A DNA stretch of 64,000 nucleotides from Acidobacteriota bacterium (GCA_003223245.1 QHYI01000129.1:1-64000); one strand, 5' to 3'. Counted from the stretch's first letter, positions 8,764-17,856 are shown. Program-made: numbers and translations. Notes: a model not told the origin generated them from the sequence alone.

Positions 8764-10368
8764 TCAGCCGTGCGTGGTGCTCGCGCGCAGCTTGAAGCGC
8801 TGGATTTTGCCCGTGACCGTCTTGGGAAGCTCGCCGCAGAAACGGACTTCGCGGGGAACCTTGTGTGAAACCAGCCGCGCCTTAATGTGACCGCGGATTT
8901 CTTCGGCTAGTTCGTTCGAACCCTCACAGCCCGCACGCAACGTGACGTGAGCCACGGCATAGGTTAACCCGCGATCATCGGTCGCGCCCACTACCGCCGC
9001 TTCTGCCACATGGGGATGACCTAAAAGCGCATTCTCGACTTCCACGGGGGAGACCCACATGCCTGCGATCTTCAACATGTCGTCGGCCCGACCACAGTAG
9101 TGGTAATACCCATCGGCATCGCGCAGAAACTTGTCGCCGGTGACAACCCAGTCCCCGCGTTTGGTCCTCGCGGTCAACTCGGGAATGCGCCAGTACTCCG
9201 CGAACGCGCTGGCGCCGCGCACCCAGAAGTTACCGATTTCGCCGGCAGCCACCTCATTGTCCGCATCATCCACAATCTTTGCTTCATAGCCGGGCACAGG
9301 CGTGCCGCAACTCCCGGGCTTGCCTTTGCCCGGCCGGCTGGAAATGAAGATATGCAGCATTTCCGTTGAACCGATGCCATCGAGAATCTCCAAGCCGGTG
9401 GCTTGCTTCCAGCGGTCAAAGATTTCTGCGGGCAACGTCTCTCCGGCGGAAACGCAGAGCCGGACCGAAGAAAAATCGAGCGGTCGGCCGGTTGTTTCCG
9501 CCTCTCGGAGAAGAGCCGCATAGAAAGTCGGGACGGAGAAGAAAATCGTGGGCCGATAGTTGGAGACCAATTCAATGGCGTGGACGGTGCTGGTGCGCTT
9601 TGGGTTCAAAATCGTGCTCGCGCCAAATGCGAGCGGGAAATACATGCCATTGCCCAGCCCATAGGCAAAAAAGAGTTTTGAAGTGGAAAAAGTCACATCG
9701 TCCGCGCGCAGTCCCAGTACACCCTGCGCGTAATTGCGCGCAGTGACCAGCATGTCGCCATGCCGATGCACCGCCGCCTTCGGTGTTCCGCCGCTCCCAG
9801 AGGTGTAAAGCATAAAAGCGGAGTCGGCGGCAGAAGTCTTCGCAGACGCAAGAGCATCCGAGGCCGAGGCAATCCAATCGTGCCAGACCGCGCAGGAAAC
9901 TCCGTGGGTTTCCACTTGTCCTTCTGTCACCACGACAATCGGCATTTGCGGGCGTTCGCTGGAGGCGGGCAGGAAGGCTTCGAGCGCTTCGGAATGAACG
10001 ATAGCCGCGCGCGGTTCGCTATTTTCGATGTAATGGATGTAATCCGCCGAACGAGCAAATGGGTTGACCGGCACAGCCACGGCTCCGATTTTCGCAGCTC
10101 CGAAGAAACCTGCAATGAATTCCGCCGAATCTGGGAGCACGATCAGGACGCGGTCGCCGCGAACGACTCCTAATTCGAGCAGTGCGTTTCCGACACGATC
10201 TGTGAGCCCTGCGAGTTCAGAATAGGTGACCTGCAAAGGTTCGCCGGCGATAGCTGGCTTGTGTGGATGCCGGGAAGCAGGCGCATCCAGAAAATGCTCG
10301 GCAATATTGAACTGCGCTGGAAGGTCCGCAGGCAGAAATGGATCCGAGGAAGTCGCGGTCATATTCAC
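8764..10368 (-). CDS. Acyl-CoA synthetase, benzoate-CoA ligase type
   Basis: 534 residues of the ANL adenylating superfamily. The phosphate-binding loop is YTSGSGGTPKAAVH (residues ~187-200; the usual T is G and G is A, as in benzoate-CoA ligases). SAGETLPAEIFDRW and DGIGSTEMLHIF form the substrate and adenine motif, VVTGDKF the core Asp, YCGRADDMLKIAGMWVSP the hinge, and KTVTGKIQRF the catalytic Lys near the C-terminus. The DGIGSTEMLHIF block is characteristic of benzoate/aryl-CoA ligases rather than acetyl-CoA synthetase. It would activate an aromatic or related carboxylate with ATP and CoA in the cytoplasm. The start is GTG (10368) or ATG (10362); neither has a strong ribosome site. No aromatic pathway genes are adjacent. 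Confidence 0.88.
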   Translation of the reverse strand: MNMTATSSDPFLPADLPAQFNIAEHFLDAPASRHPHKPAIAGEPLQVTYSELAGLTDRVGNALLELGVVRGDRVLIVLPDSAEFIAGFFGAAKIGAVAVPVNPFARSADYIHYIENSEPRAAIVHSEALEAFLPASSERPQMPIVVVTEGQVETHGVSCAVWHDWIASASDALASAKTSAADSAFMLYTSGSGGTPKAAVHRHGDMLVTARNYAQGVLGLRADDVTFSTSKLFFAYGLGNGMYFPLAFGASTILNPKRTSTVHAIELVSNYRPTIFFSVPTFYAALLREAETTGRPLDFSSVRLCVSAGETLPAEIFDRWKQATGLEILDGIGSTEMLHIFISSRPGKGKPGSCGTPVPGYEAKIVDDADNEVAAGEIGNFWVRGASAFAEYWRIPELTARTKRGDWVVTGDKFLRDADGYYHYCGRADDMLKIAGMWVSPVEVENALLGHPHVAEAAVVGATDDRGLTYAVAHVTLRAGCEGSNELAEEIRGHIKARLVSHKVPREVRFCGELPKTVTGKIQRFKLRASTTHG

Positions 10369-10383
10369 TTCGCTGCTGCCGCT

Positions 10384-10866
10384 CTACTGGGCCGACGCCG
10401 TTGCTCCGGTAATGCGGATTTTGTACCAGGCCGTTCCGGCGGGGTAGAGTGCGTCGTTAATCTCCGAATTCTTCTGCCCGCCGGGTTCGATGGTTACAGG
10501 AATGGTGCCCTTATTCACGAGGATGGAATTATTGTTGGCATCGACGTAGGTGGTTTCGTAGTGGATATCGCTATAGCTCAAGGACGGAGATTTATTTTCA
10601 ATGCTTACGAGCCAAACGGCGGTTGTGCCCGTGCGATCCTTGTTCATGGTGGCGCGTTGCACCTTCAGGTCGCGCATGGGGTCTGCATCTTTAAGCTGTG
10701 CCTGTGCAGCCGCGCTCGGCCTAGTCGAAGCCGCTGCGCGTTCGCTGCGCGTGGAACGAAAGTAAAGGGCGGCTGCGGCAATAAGCACGACGGCCACAAC
10801 CGCGAGCCCTGCCCACATACCTTTTGGAGCGGTTGATTTTTCTACTTCCTCTGTGTCCTCAAACAT
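10384..10866 (-). CDS. Membrane-anchored protein with FxLYD-like domain
   Basis: 160 residues. A short cytoplasmic stretch (MFEDTEEVEKSTAPKG) is followed by one TM helix (MWAGLAVVAVVLIAAAALYF, residues ~17-36) and a basic and Ala-rich linker. The extracytoplasmic beta domain contains LVSIENKSPSLSYSDIHYE and ends IRITGATASAQ. The fold resembles the FxLYD/DUF2393-type domains; that is inference from pattern. I chose the ATG at 10866, which has GAGGGGG upstream; an open frame extends further 5' but is of non-coding character. The stop lies 16 bp before the acyl-CoA ligase start, so both may share a transcript. Confidence 0.72.
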   Translation of the reverse strand: MFEDTEEVEKSTAPKGMWAGLAVVAVVLIAAAALYFRSTRSERAAASTRPSAAAQAQLKDADPMRDLKVQRATMNKDRTGTTAVWLVSIENKSPSLSYSDIHYETTYVDANNNSILVNKGTIPVTIEPGGQKNSEINDALYPAGTAWYKIRITGATASAQ

Positions 10867-11116
10867 AGACGCCCCCTCTCTCTTTGCCCCGGCAGTCCTT
10901 GCAAGACGTACTCGTTCCAGGTGACGGGAACGCGGTAAGAGCCGTTGTGCAAGTGAAAGTGGCGGTCGCGTCGGACAGCGTCCCCCCCGGGGCGAGACCG
11001 CCTTACAAATACCACCGATGGCCGTCGAAGTCCATCGCAGGCATGCCACCTCAATGCCACCTCTGCCACCTAGGGAGTAGTCCCAGCTTCTTTGGGTTAT
11101 GCGCAGTTTGGCAGTT

Positions 11117-11614
11117 TCAGTCCTCTCCGATGTCTTCTTTCCAGACTTCGGGATGCGCCTTCATGAAATTCGCCAGGAGATCGATGCATTCGCGGGAATG
11201 CAGATCAATCACCTCGATGCCATTCTCGCGCAACCAATCGATCCCGCCCTGAAAGTTTACCGACTCTCCCACGACGACGGTTCCGATGCCGAATTGACGG
11301 ATCAATCCGCTGCAATACCAGCAGGGCGCCAGTGTCGTGACCATGATTTTGTCGCGGTAGCTCCGCTGGCGGCCGGCCCGACGGAACGCGTCCGTCTCTC
11401 CGTGCGCGGAAGGGTCGCCTTCCTGCACCCGCCGGTTATGGCCTTTGCCCAACAGCTTGCCTTCGCGTGTAAAAAGTGCCGCGCCAATGGGAATGCCGCC
11501 TTCGGCAAGACCTGTGCGAGCTTCTGCCAGCGCCGTCACCAGCATCGCTTCGTACTTTTTCCGGTCTTTTGTTGCGTCCGTATCCACTTGTGCTCTCCGC
11601 TCGAGCTTCTTCAC
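11117..11614 (-). CDS. Cytosine deaminase-like nucleoside deaminase (Fcy1 type)
   Basis: 165 residues of the CDA/dCMP-deaminase fold. HGETDAFRRAGR carries the zinc His and catalytic Glu, and TLAPCWYCSGLI the two zinc Cys. The C-terminal part, VVVGESVNFQGGIDWLRENG and then HPEVWKEDIGED, follows the yeast Fcy1 pattern (VGENVNF...DWFEDIGE), so cytosine deaminase (cytosine to uracil plus ammonia) is the best call; a guanine or other nucleobase deaminase is the alternative. The start is GTG at 11614, overlapping the stop of the upstream membrane gene (GTGA), so it is translationally coupled. Confidence 0.85.
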   Translation of the reverse strand: MKKLERRAQVDTDATKDRKKYEAMLVTALAEARTGLAEGGIPIGAALFTREGKLLGKGHNRRVQEGDPSAHGETDAFRRAGRQRSYRDKIMVTTLAPCWYCSGLIRQFGIGTVVVGESVNFQGGIDWLRENGIEVIDLHSRECIDLLANFMKAHPEVWKEDIGED

Positions 11615-12249
11615 TCCGCACGGCTAGCCAAAGGAAAAGCCCGCACGAGCAAAAGATGCGTTGGCCAGAAGAAAAACGCTACGGACCCTGCGAGGATCAC
11701 CAGCAGATGCTCGGGAGCCGGTCCCAACGGGCGATGCAGCAACGGATCGCGGAACGCATAATTTATGTTGAGTTGCGGCGACAAAAAGCGAGAAACGATC
11801 AGCAAAAGCCCCGTAATCGCCGTTTGCAGCGGCAGAGCGCGTGGATCATAGCCGAGAGCTTGCAGCGCCCAGAGCACCACAATCGGTAAAACGATGTGGA
11901 AGCAGGAAAGCAATCGCAGCCAAAGTGCGTAACGCGCGTCCCACATATATTCCGTGCCGCCCACTAGGTGGTGGCCGGTCACTATGCGCCAGAAGACGTC
12001 CAGGCTCCATATAACTCCGACAAGCGGCGCAAGCAGCGCCTGGCTGGAGACTAACAGGGATTGCCGGAACCATAGTCCCAGGCAAGCAAGCACCACGCTG
12101 ACGTCACACAGGTGCAGCATGTTGCGCCAGCCCCACGACCAGGTATAAAGAGGGAACCAGGTCAGCACCCAGATGAGCGCTGCCCAGCGGGCTACAGCAA
12201 AAGATTTTGTTTCTGTGGGCATGGGCTCATGGGACGCCAAATCCGCCAA
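11611..12249 (-). CDS. Integral membrane protein, uncharacterised
   Basis: 212 residues with about six hydrophobic helices (for example WAALIWVLTWFPLYTWSWGW, LLAPLVGVIWSLDVFW, LLSCFHIVLPIVVLWAL, TAITGLLLIVSRFL, LLVILAGSVAFFFWP). Conserved-looking polar features are NMLHLCDVSV and SPQLNINYAFRDP. I recognise the type (a family with paired HLCD and NINYAF motifs) but not its function. The true start may be the ATG ten codons in (MPTETKSF). It overlaps the cytosine deaminase start by GTGA, and the pairing with a nucleobase-salvage enzyme hints at transport or membrane association, which is speculation. Confidence 0.7.
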   Translation of the reverse strand: MADLASHEPMPTETKSFAVARWAALIWVLTWFPLYTWSWGWRNMLHLCDVSVVLACLGLWFRQSLLVSSQALLAPLVGVIWSLDVFWRIVTGHHLVGGTEYMWDARYALWLRLLSCFHIVLPIVVLWALQALGYDPRALPLQTAITGLLLIVSRFLSPQLNINYAFRDPLLHRPLGPAPEHLLVILAGSVAFFFWPTHLLLVRAFPLASRAE

Positions 12250-12314
12250 AGCGTATCACAGGCTCCAAAATGGGGCTTGGATATATCTACCAATGGTTTG
12301 AGCATGACGCGAAC

Positions 12315-13542
12315 ATGGGTGCAAAAATCCAGCGCGACAAGACTACGGGGCATTTGCTGGATTGGCTGCGACAGCGCGAAGACGAGATTGCTGCGCTGCT
12401 GGCCGATCTCATTGCGGTGCCCACGGAAAACCCTCCTGGGCGACATTATCGTGAGTTTGCGGAGGTTTTCGGAAGCAGGGCCGAGAAATTGCGCTTGCCG
12501 AGTCGAGCGGATTTCGCCGTCCCCCATCGGCGCCGCTGATGAAGTTCGAGCCTGCCTTTCCGCCAGCTACGGGCAAGGGAGGCGCACTTTCTATTTTCAT
12601 GGCCACTACGACGTAGTTCCCGCGCACTCTCAAGAGCAATTTCACCCGCACCGTAAAGAGCATTTTGTATTCGGACGCGGCGCTTGCGATATGAAGGGCG
12701 GAATCGTGTCCATGCTGTATGCGGTTCTGGCGCTGAAGGAATGCGGCGTGGACCTGGACGGCAAAGTCACACTGCTCTTGGTTCCGGATGAGGAAACCGG
12801 AGGCGCGCGCGGTTCCGCGCTTCTAGCCGAACAGGGGATTCTGGGTAGGAATGGGGTTGGCATGCTGCTGGCCGAACCGACTAGCGGGGTGGTCTGGAAT
12901 GCCAACCGCGGGGCCATCTCTTTACGTGTCCGCGTTTTCGGCAAATCGGCTCACGCCGGTCTGCAACACCAAGGTGAAAACGCGTTCGAACGCATGGTCT
13001 ATGTTGCTGAGCGCCTTCAAGAACTGAAGCGCGAAGTGGAGCAGCGCACAACCCGCCCGAACATCGGCGCGGGCCAAGCGCGCAATTCCATCCTGATGCT
13101 TGGCGGGCAAAGCGGTGGCGGAACGAACTTCAACGTCGTCCCTGAAACTTGCTGGTTCACCGTGGATCGCCGCGTTAACCCGGAGGAAAACCTGGCGGAC
13201 GAGAAGGCCCGGTTAATCGAGGTTCTGAACGCGTGCCAGCGCCAGGGGATAGCGCTCGAATGGGAAGTCCTGCAGGAAGGCGACTCGGCTGCGTATCCCG
13301 AAGAAGACACCGCGGGACAGGCGCTGGCACGCGCAATTCAAGAAGTAACGGGAGCGCAAGCCCGCTTCGAGCTGTGCCCCGGTCTTCTGGAAGCGCGCTT
13401 TTATGCGGCGCAGGGCGTCCCGAGTTACGCCTACGGTCCTGGGCTCCTCGCCGTCGCGCACGGCCCCCACGAGTACGTGGACCTGCGCCGCGTCATCGAA
13501 TGCGCCAGCATCTACGCCCTCACAGTCATGTCCGTGTTGTAA
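12315..13542 (+). pseudogene. M20 family metallopeptidase (ArgE/DapE type), frameshifted
   Basis: Zn-dependent amidohydrolase of the ArgE/DapE/CPG2 group. The N-terminal part LLDWLRQREDEIAALLADLI with PTENPPG is in one frame and stops at 12538. The rest (from CRVERISP, about 12497) is in the next frame and runs to 13542. A one-base change near 12485-12500 explains this. After it all key motifs are intact: FHGHYDVVP (zinc His and Asp), GRGACDMKGG (bridging Asp), PDEETGG (catalytic and zinc Glu), SAHAG in the dimer lid, and HGPHEYVDL (last His). Because everything else is conserved, a sequencing error or very recent mutation is likely; the start could also be the ATG at 12270. Confidence 0.8.
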
Positions 13543-13564
13543 CAGGAGATGCGTCGCACGCTTT

Positions 13565-13606
13565 GACCTGTCCTCGAAACCTAGAATCAGGACTAGCGGA
13601 CAGGTC
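13565..13606. repeat. Perfect 9-bp inverted repeat after the M20 gene
   Basis: GACCTGTCC (13565-13573) and GGACAGGTC (13598-13606) are perfect reverse complements with a 24-bp spacer, beginning 23 bp after the M20 stop codon and followed by TTTCC. It could act as a transcription terminator or 3' mRNA stem, although the loop is long and the T-run weak. Confidence 0.4.
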
Positions 13607-13751
13607 TTTCCGGAGTGAAACGAAATGCTAAATCATTGATCGAAAAGAGGTTCTCTTAAAGCGGCCCGGCCTTATCCGATTGGTACCATTTGGAGTTCCG
13701 TTGTTCAAAAGTACTATTTACGTTTTTTAAGGAATTTACGATCATCTTCGT

Positions 13752-14030
13752 ATGCCGAACCTCTACTTCTGCCAGCCACACACAAAAAATCAGGGGATGT
13801 TGAGGGCAGTTCTTTCCATAAACGAGTGCGAGGCCGTTGTTAAGCAGCACCCGGCTACCTACGTGGGCGAAGACTTTCCCCGCCTCGGCAAGGATTTCCC
13901 CACAGGCCAGGATTTCGCAGTGATTCGTTTTCATGCAGAAGAAAAAACGGCCGCCTGGCGCCCCGGCTATTACCGCGTTGACTCCGACCTCAGCAAGCTG
14001 AATGAATCCCTTCTCGCTCTTTCTCGCTAA
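13752..14030 (+). CDS. Possible small hypothetical protein
   Basis: 92 residues, hydrophilic, no motif recognised (MPNLYFCQPHTKNQ... NESLLALSR). AAGG lies 17 bp before the ATG, too far for a normal ribosome site. The opposite strand is also open over this stretch (13656-14135), so coding status is uncertain; the plus-strand residue composition looks slightly more protein-like. The surroundings (13607-13751 and 14031-14319) hold nothing I recognise. Confidence 0.25.
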   Translation: MPNLYFCQPHTKNQGMLRAVLSINECEAVVKQHPATYVGEDFPRLGKDFPTGQDFAVIRFHAEEKTAAWRPGYYRVDSDLSKLNESLLALSR

Positions 14031-14319
14031 TCGGAGCTTTCTACCTGCCAGACAAAGCAAGAAGGCCGCTAAAGCCTTAACCACGCGCGTGGGCAAACGC
14101 AATGGCTTTCGCAAGCGCATGACGGCTGCACGCAACCCGGAAAAAGCAATAATCCTGCCCGAGGAAAGGCCTGTGGGCCGGGATGCGTAGCGACTGCCCC
14201 GGCTAGCGTGCTTTCTCCCGCGCTAGTTGCCGCGCTTGCTGCTTGCGTGTCATGCTCTTACAAAATCCTATCGGGAATAAATTTCCCCAACTACCATAGC
14301 GTTAAGCTTTCCTCTTCGA

Positions 14320-15237
14320 GTGAGTGAACCAATGCCCCCAGAGGGTGTGCGCCGCCTCAGCCGAATTCCCAAGGAGATGCATATCCTTTTGGTGGGCAGC
14401 GACACCGAAGGCAAGATTTTCTCCGAGCAAACGAAAACGGTGCTTCTCAGCAGGCATGGAGCGGGCATTGTTTCCCGCTACAAGCTTTCCGCTGAACAGG
14501 AATTGATCCTCCGCCGCCTGGATACCAACAAAGAGACCGAAGTGCGCGTGGTCGGCCAAATCGGCGTTGAGGGCGAAGTCTATACCTATGGCGTGGCTTT
14601 TCTGGACGCCATGCAGAATTTCTGGAGAATGAATTTCCCTGCATCTTCGGAAGCCGAGAAGCGCATGCAAGTCGTGTCTTTGGAGTGCGGCAGTTGCCAG
14701 ACGCGCGAAACGGTGGAGCAAAGCGACTTGGAATCAGACGTGTATTTGGTGAACGACGGCATTGTCCGTTACTGCAAGAAGTGCGGCTCGTCTACATTTT
14801 GGAAACGCGCATCCGAGGACGCCGAAGAGGCGCCGGTCGTGGTGGAAATGGTTCAGAGTCGCGTGATGGGGTGGGTCGATGAGGAGGAAGCGGCGCCCGG
14901 CCCGGTTGCCGTCGCGGCGCCACCGGAGCCTGCCCCGGCAACGCGCCAAGACAACCGGCGCAAGCATGTTCGAACAAAAGTGAACTTCAAGGCCTGCATC
15001 CGAAGCTCTACCAACGGCGACGACATGGTGACTTGTTTGAACGTTTCTCGTGGCGGGCTGTGTTTCAAAAGCCAGAAACCGTACGCCGAAAAATTCAGGA
15101 TTGAAGTGGCCGCGCCGTACACGCCGGGGGGGCAGAATCTTTTTATCCCCGCCGAAATTGTTTATGTTCACGAGTTAAAAGACGAGAAGAGGTTCCGTTG
15201 CGGCGTTGCTTATCGGAAGGGTGAAAAGGGCCGGTAG
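14320..15237 (+). CDS. PilZ domain protein with central Cys4 zinc-ribbon-like segment
   Basis: 305 residues. The N-terminal part (~15-110, RRLSRIPKEMHILLVGSDTE to FWRMNFPASS) resembles a divergent PilZ domain and the smaller protein at 6432-6809. A central segment has CGSC (~126-129) and CKKCG (~153-157), a four-Cys zinc-ribbon pattern. An acidic and Ala/Pro-rich linker follows. The C-terminal canonical PilZ domain (~210-300) has RRKHVRTKVNFKACIR and NVSRGGLCF, that is RxxxR and (D/N)xSxxGG, so c-di-GMP binding is expected there. The start is GTG at 14320 or the in-frame ATG at 14332; no strong ribosome site. It is a cytoplasmic single gene. Confidence 0.85.
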   Translation: MSEPMPPEGVRRLSRIPKEMHILLVGSDTEGKIFSEQTKTVLLSRHGAGIVSRYKLSAEQELILRRLDTNKETEVRVVGQIGVEGEVYTYGVAFLDAMQNFWRMNFPASSEAEKRMQVVSLECGSCQTRETVEQSDLESDVYLVNDGIVRYCKKCGSSTFWKRASEDAEEAPVVVEMVQSRVMGWVDEEEAAPGPVAVAAPPEPAPATRQDNRRKHVRTKVNFKACIRSSTNGDDMVTCLNVSRGGLCFKSQKPYAEKFRIEVAAPYTPGGQNLFIPAEIVYVHELKDEKRFRCGVAYRKGEKGR

Positions 15238-15272
15238 GTAGAACAGTGTCGTATTCCAATTTTTCCTCGGTA

Positions 15273-15665
15273 TCAGAAATTTGAAGAATCGAACGGCTTG
15301 GGGAACAATTCCCGCATGGGAATCACTTCCATCTTTCCTTTGAGATTGGCAAGGATTACCGGCACGTCGCCGCAGAATTCCCAGATCAGCTGGCGGCAGG
15401 CGCCGCAGGGCGGCGTCAGCGGGTCCACGTCTGTCACGACGGAAATCGCATCGAACCCGCGCTCCCCCTCACTAATCGCCTTGAAAATGGCCACGCGTTC
15501 CGCGCAAACCGTCAGGCCATAAGTGGCATTCTCGACGTTGCATCCCCCGAAGATTCTTCCCGAGGTCGCACGCAGCGCGGCCCCCACGCGAAAATTCGAG
15601 TACGGCGCGTGGGCATTCTGCCTCGCTTGCTTCGCCGCGGCGATCAACTTATCGTATTCGCTCAC
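15273..15665 (-). CDS. cdd: Cytidine deaminase
   Basis: 130 residues, the usual length of homotetrameric Cdd. It deaminates cytidine and deoxycytidine to uridine forms in pyrimidine salvage. Motifs: APYSNFRVGAAL (substrate loop), CNVENATYGLTVCAERVAIF (first zinc Cys and catalytic Glu, CAE) and PPCGACRQLIWEF (PCxxC zinc pair). GTG start at 15665 with GAGGAAAAG upstream. It is the last gene of the operon pdp-nupC-punA-cdd, 26 bp after punA, and feeds uridine to the phosphorylase encoded first. Confidence 0.96.
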   Translation of the reverse strand: MSEYDKLIAAAKQARQNAHAPYSNFRVGAALRATSGRIFGGCNVENATYGLTVCAERVAIFKAISEGERGFDAISVVTDVDPLTPPCGACRQLIWEFCGDVPVILANLKGKMEVIPMRELFPKPFDSSNF

Positions 15666-15691
15666 GCTCTTTTCCTCGATTCCAAGCGCTT

Positions 15692-16612
15692 CTATGCCAT
15701 GGCTTCGACAATCCGCGGAATCACCGCCCTCAGCAAACTGATGAATTGTCCTTTGACGCGCTCCGCCGTTTCTAACACTTCGAGGTGGTTAAGCGGTTGA
15801 TCCAGAATCCCCGCCGCCGCGTTGGTCACGCAGGAAATCCCCAGCACGCGCATGCCGCTGTGCCGCGCCGCAATGACTTCGGGAATCGTGGACATCCCCA
15901 CCAGGTCAGCTCCAATCGTTCGCAGATAGCGGATCTCCGCGGGTGTTTCGTAGCTCGGTCCGGCGAGCGCCGCGTAAACTCCTTCATGCAATCGGACCCC
16001 CAAGCGATTTCCTTCGGCAACCGCGATCTCGCGAAATCGCTTGTCATAGGTGGTGGTCATGTCAGGGAAACGCAAGCCGAACCGCTCATCGTTCGTTCCG
16101 GTCAGTGGATTGACGCCCTGCAAATTGATGTGGTCGCCAATCACCACGAGTCTCCCCTGGGTGAACTCTCGTTTGATGCCGCCCGCCGCATTCGTAAGAA
16201 TGACGGCTTTTACTCCCATGCGCGCAAACACGCGCATGGGGAATACCACCTGCTTCGCTGAATAGCCCTCATAAAGATGCACGCGCCCCTGCATTGCGGC
16301 TAGGGGAACCGCTCCCACTTTCCCAATCACCAACCGCCCGGCGTGTCCGATGGCGGTCGAACGCGGGAAATAAGGGATTTCCGCGTAGGGAATTTTTGTT
16401 GCGTTGGCAAACTCGTCTGCGAAAGCTCCCAAGCCCGAACCCAAAACCAACGCAACATGCGGTCGCAGCTTGGTACGCGAACAAATGAAATCAGCCGCAA
16501 GGCTTGCCCGCTCGAATTCGCCGGAAATCCCAGCCGCTATTTTCGAAGTCCAAGCCTCAGAAAAGCTTTGCGACGCGAATTTCTTCTTCCGCTGGACCTT
16601 CTTCGCGCTCAT
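15692..16612 (-). CDS. punA: Purine nucleoside phosphorylase, PNP family 2
   Basis: 306 residues including a lysine-rich N-terminal extension of about 20 residues. It cleaves inosine/guanosine with phosphate to base plus ribose-1-phosphate. Signatures: LVLGSGLGAFADE (phosphate site), GHAGRLVIG, MQGRVHLYEGYS, ILTNAAGGI, GPSYETPAEIR (base recognition Glu) and GMSTIPEVIAAR. This is the trimeric high-molecular-weight-independent PNP type. Its ATG at 16612 overlaps the stop of nupC (ATGA), so translation is coupled to the transporter. Confidence 0.95.
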   Translation of the reverse strand: MSAKKVQRKKKFASQSFSEAWTSKIAAGISGEFERASLAADFICSRTKLRPHVALVLGSGLGAFADEFANATKIPYAEIPYFPRSTAIGHAGRLVIGKVGAVPLAAMQGRVHLYEGYSAKQVVFPMRVFARMGVKAVILTNAAGGIKREFTQGRLVVIGDHINLQGVNPLTGTNDERFGLRFPDMTTTYDKRFREIAVAEGNRLGVRLHEGVYAALAGPSYETPAEIRYLRTIGADLVGMSTIPEVIAARHSGMRVLGISCVTNAAAGILDQPLNHLEVLETAERVKGQFISLLRAVIPRIVEAMA

Positions 16613-17806
16613 GTAAACATTCCGACGATCGAGGCCGACATGAGGTTGGCCATGGTTCCCGCAAGCATGGCGCGAATCCCGAATTTGGCGAGTTGCCCGC
16701 GCTGTTCGGGAGCCAGCGCTCCGATTCCGCCGATCTGAATGCCAATCGAGCTAAAGTTCGCGAAGCCACACAGCGCAAAAGTGGCGATGGTGAACGACCG
16801 CGGATCGAGCGTGCTTTTCAAAGCTCCCAATTCTTGGAACGCCACCAATTCATTAATGACCATGCGCGTGCCGAGCAAATTGCCCATGATTTTGCAATCG
16901 TGCCAGGGAATTCCGATGATCCAGGCAATCGGTGAAAGAACCCACCCAAACACGCGTTGCAGGCTGGTGGTGGCCCCATCCCATCATGGCGTTCACCAGT
17001 GCCAGCAACGCGATGAAGGTCACCAGCATCGCCGCGACGTTCAGCGCCAGGTACAATCCGTCAATCGTGCCCCGCGAGACCGCGCCAAGAACATTCGCCT
17101 CTTTTTCCATTTCCGGCATTTCCACGCGGCCGGTCGTGAGCGGTTGCTCCGTCTCCGGAACCAGCATCTTGGCCATCAGCAATGTTCCCGGCGCGGTCAT
17201 GATGACCGCCGTCAGCAAGTGCTTGGCTTCTATCCCAAACGCGATATACGCCGCCATGATGCCGCCGGAAACGTGCGCCATTCCACTGGTCATTACGCAC
17301 ATCAACTCGGATTTCGTAAGCTTATTGAGGAATGGCCTTATGGTTAGCGGCGCTTCCGTCTGTCCCATGAAAATGCTTGCCGCAACGTTCAGCGATTCCG
17401 CGCCGCTCGCGCCCATCACCTGCGTCATCACCCACGCCGCTCCGCGAATGATCAATTGCATCACACCGAGGTGATAGAGCACAGCAAAAAACGCGGCAAT
17501 AAAAATGATCGTGGGCAGCACTTGAAACGCGAACGAAAACCCAAACGACGAAACTTTCTTGCCGATCTCCCCGAAGACGAACTCCGACCCGGCGTAAGAA
17601 AAGCTCAGCAGCCGGTTCACCGCATCACCTGCAGCCTGGAACATTTTTCGGCCGAGTTCGAATCGCAGGACAAAAAACGCAAAAGAAATCTGCAGCCCCA
17701 GCCCCCAAAGCACCGTTTTCAGCTGGATGGCCTTGCGTTCCGTGGAGAACAAGTACGCCAGGCCAATCATGCTCCCGAGGCCCAGTAATCCCACGAGTCG
17801 TCCCAT
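16609..17806 (-). pseudogene. NupC-type concentrative nucleoside transporter, frameshifted
   Basis: Proton or sodium nucleoside symporter of the CNT family. The first 275 or so residues (from MGRLVGLLGLGSMIG at 17806) carry the N-terminal helices, the nucleoside-recognition region (QVLPTIIFIAAFFAVLYHLG; FMGQTEAPLTIRPFL) and the gating region. After NAMMGWGHHQ, near 16968, the frame changes by one base; the remaining 114 residues (LQRVFGWVLSPIAWIIG... GFANFSSIGIQIGGIG) are intact in the next frame and end at the ATGA overlap with punA. Full CNT length is recovered (about 399 codons plus one base). It is either a read error or an inactivating mutation in an otherwise complete salvage operon. 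Confidence 0.85.
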
Positions 17807-17856
17807 GCATTCTCCTTTGAACCTCTGTTTCCGTTGGTCTGAAGCCCGACAATGGC

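Noticed and set aside
13656-14135. 159-codon minus-strand frame in the gap before the PilZ gene
   Set aside because: No motif, no ribosome site and no similarity to known proteins; the plus-strand alternative is marginally better but also weak.
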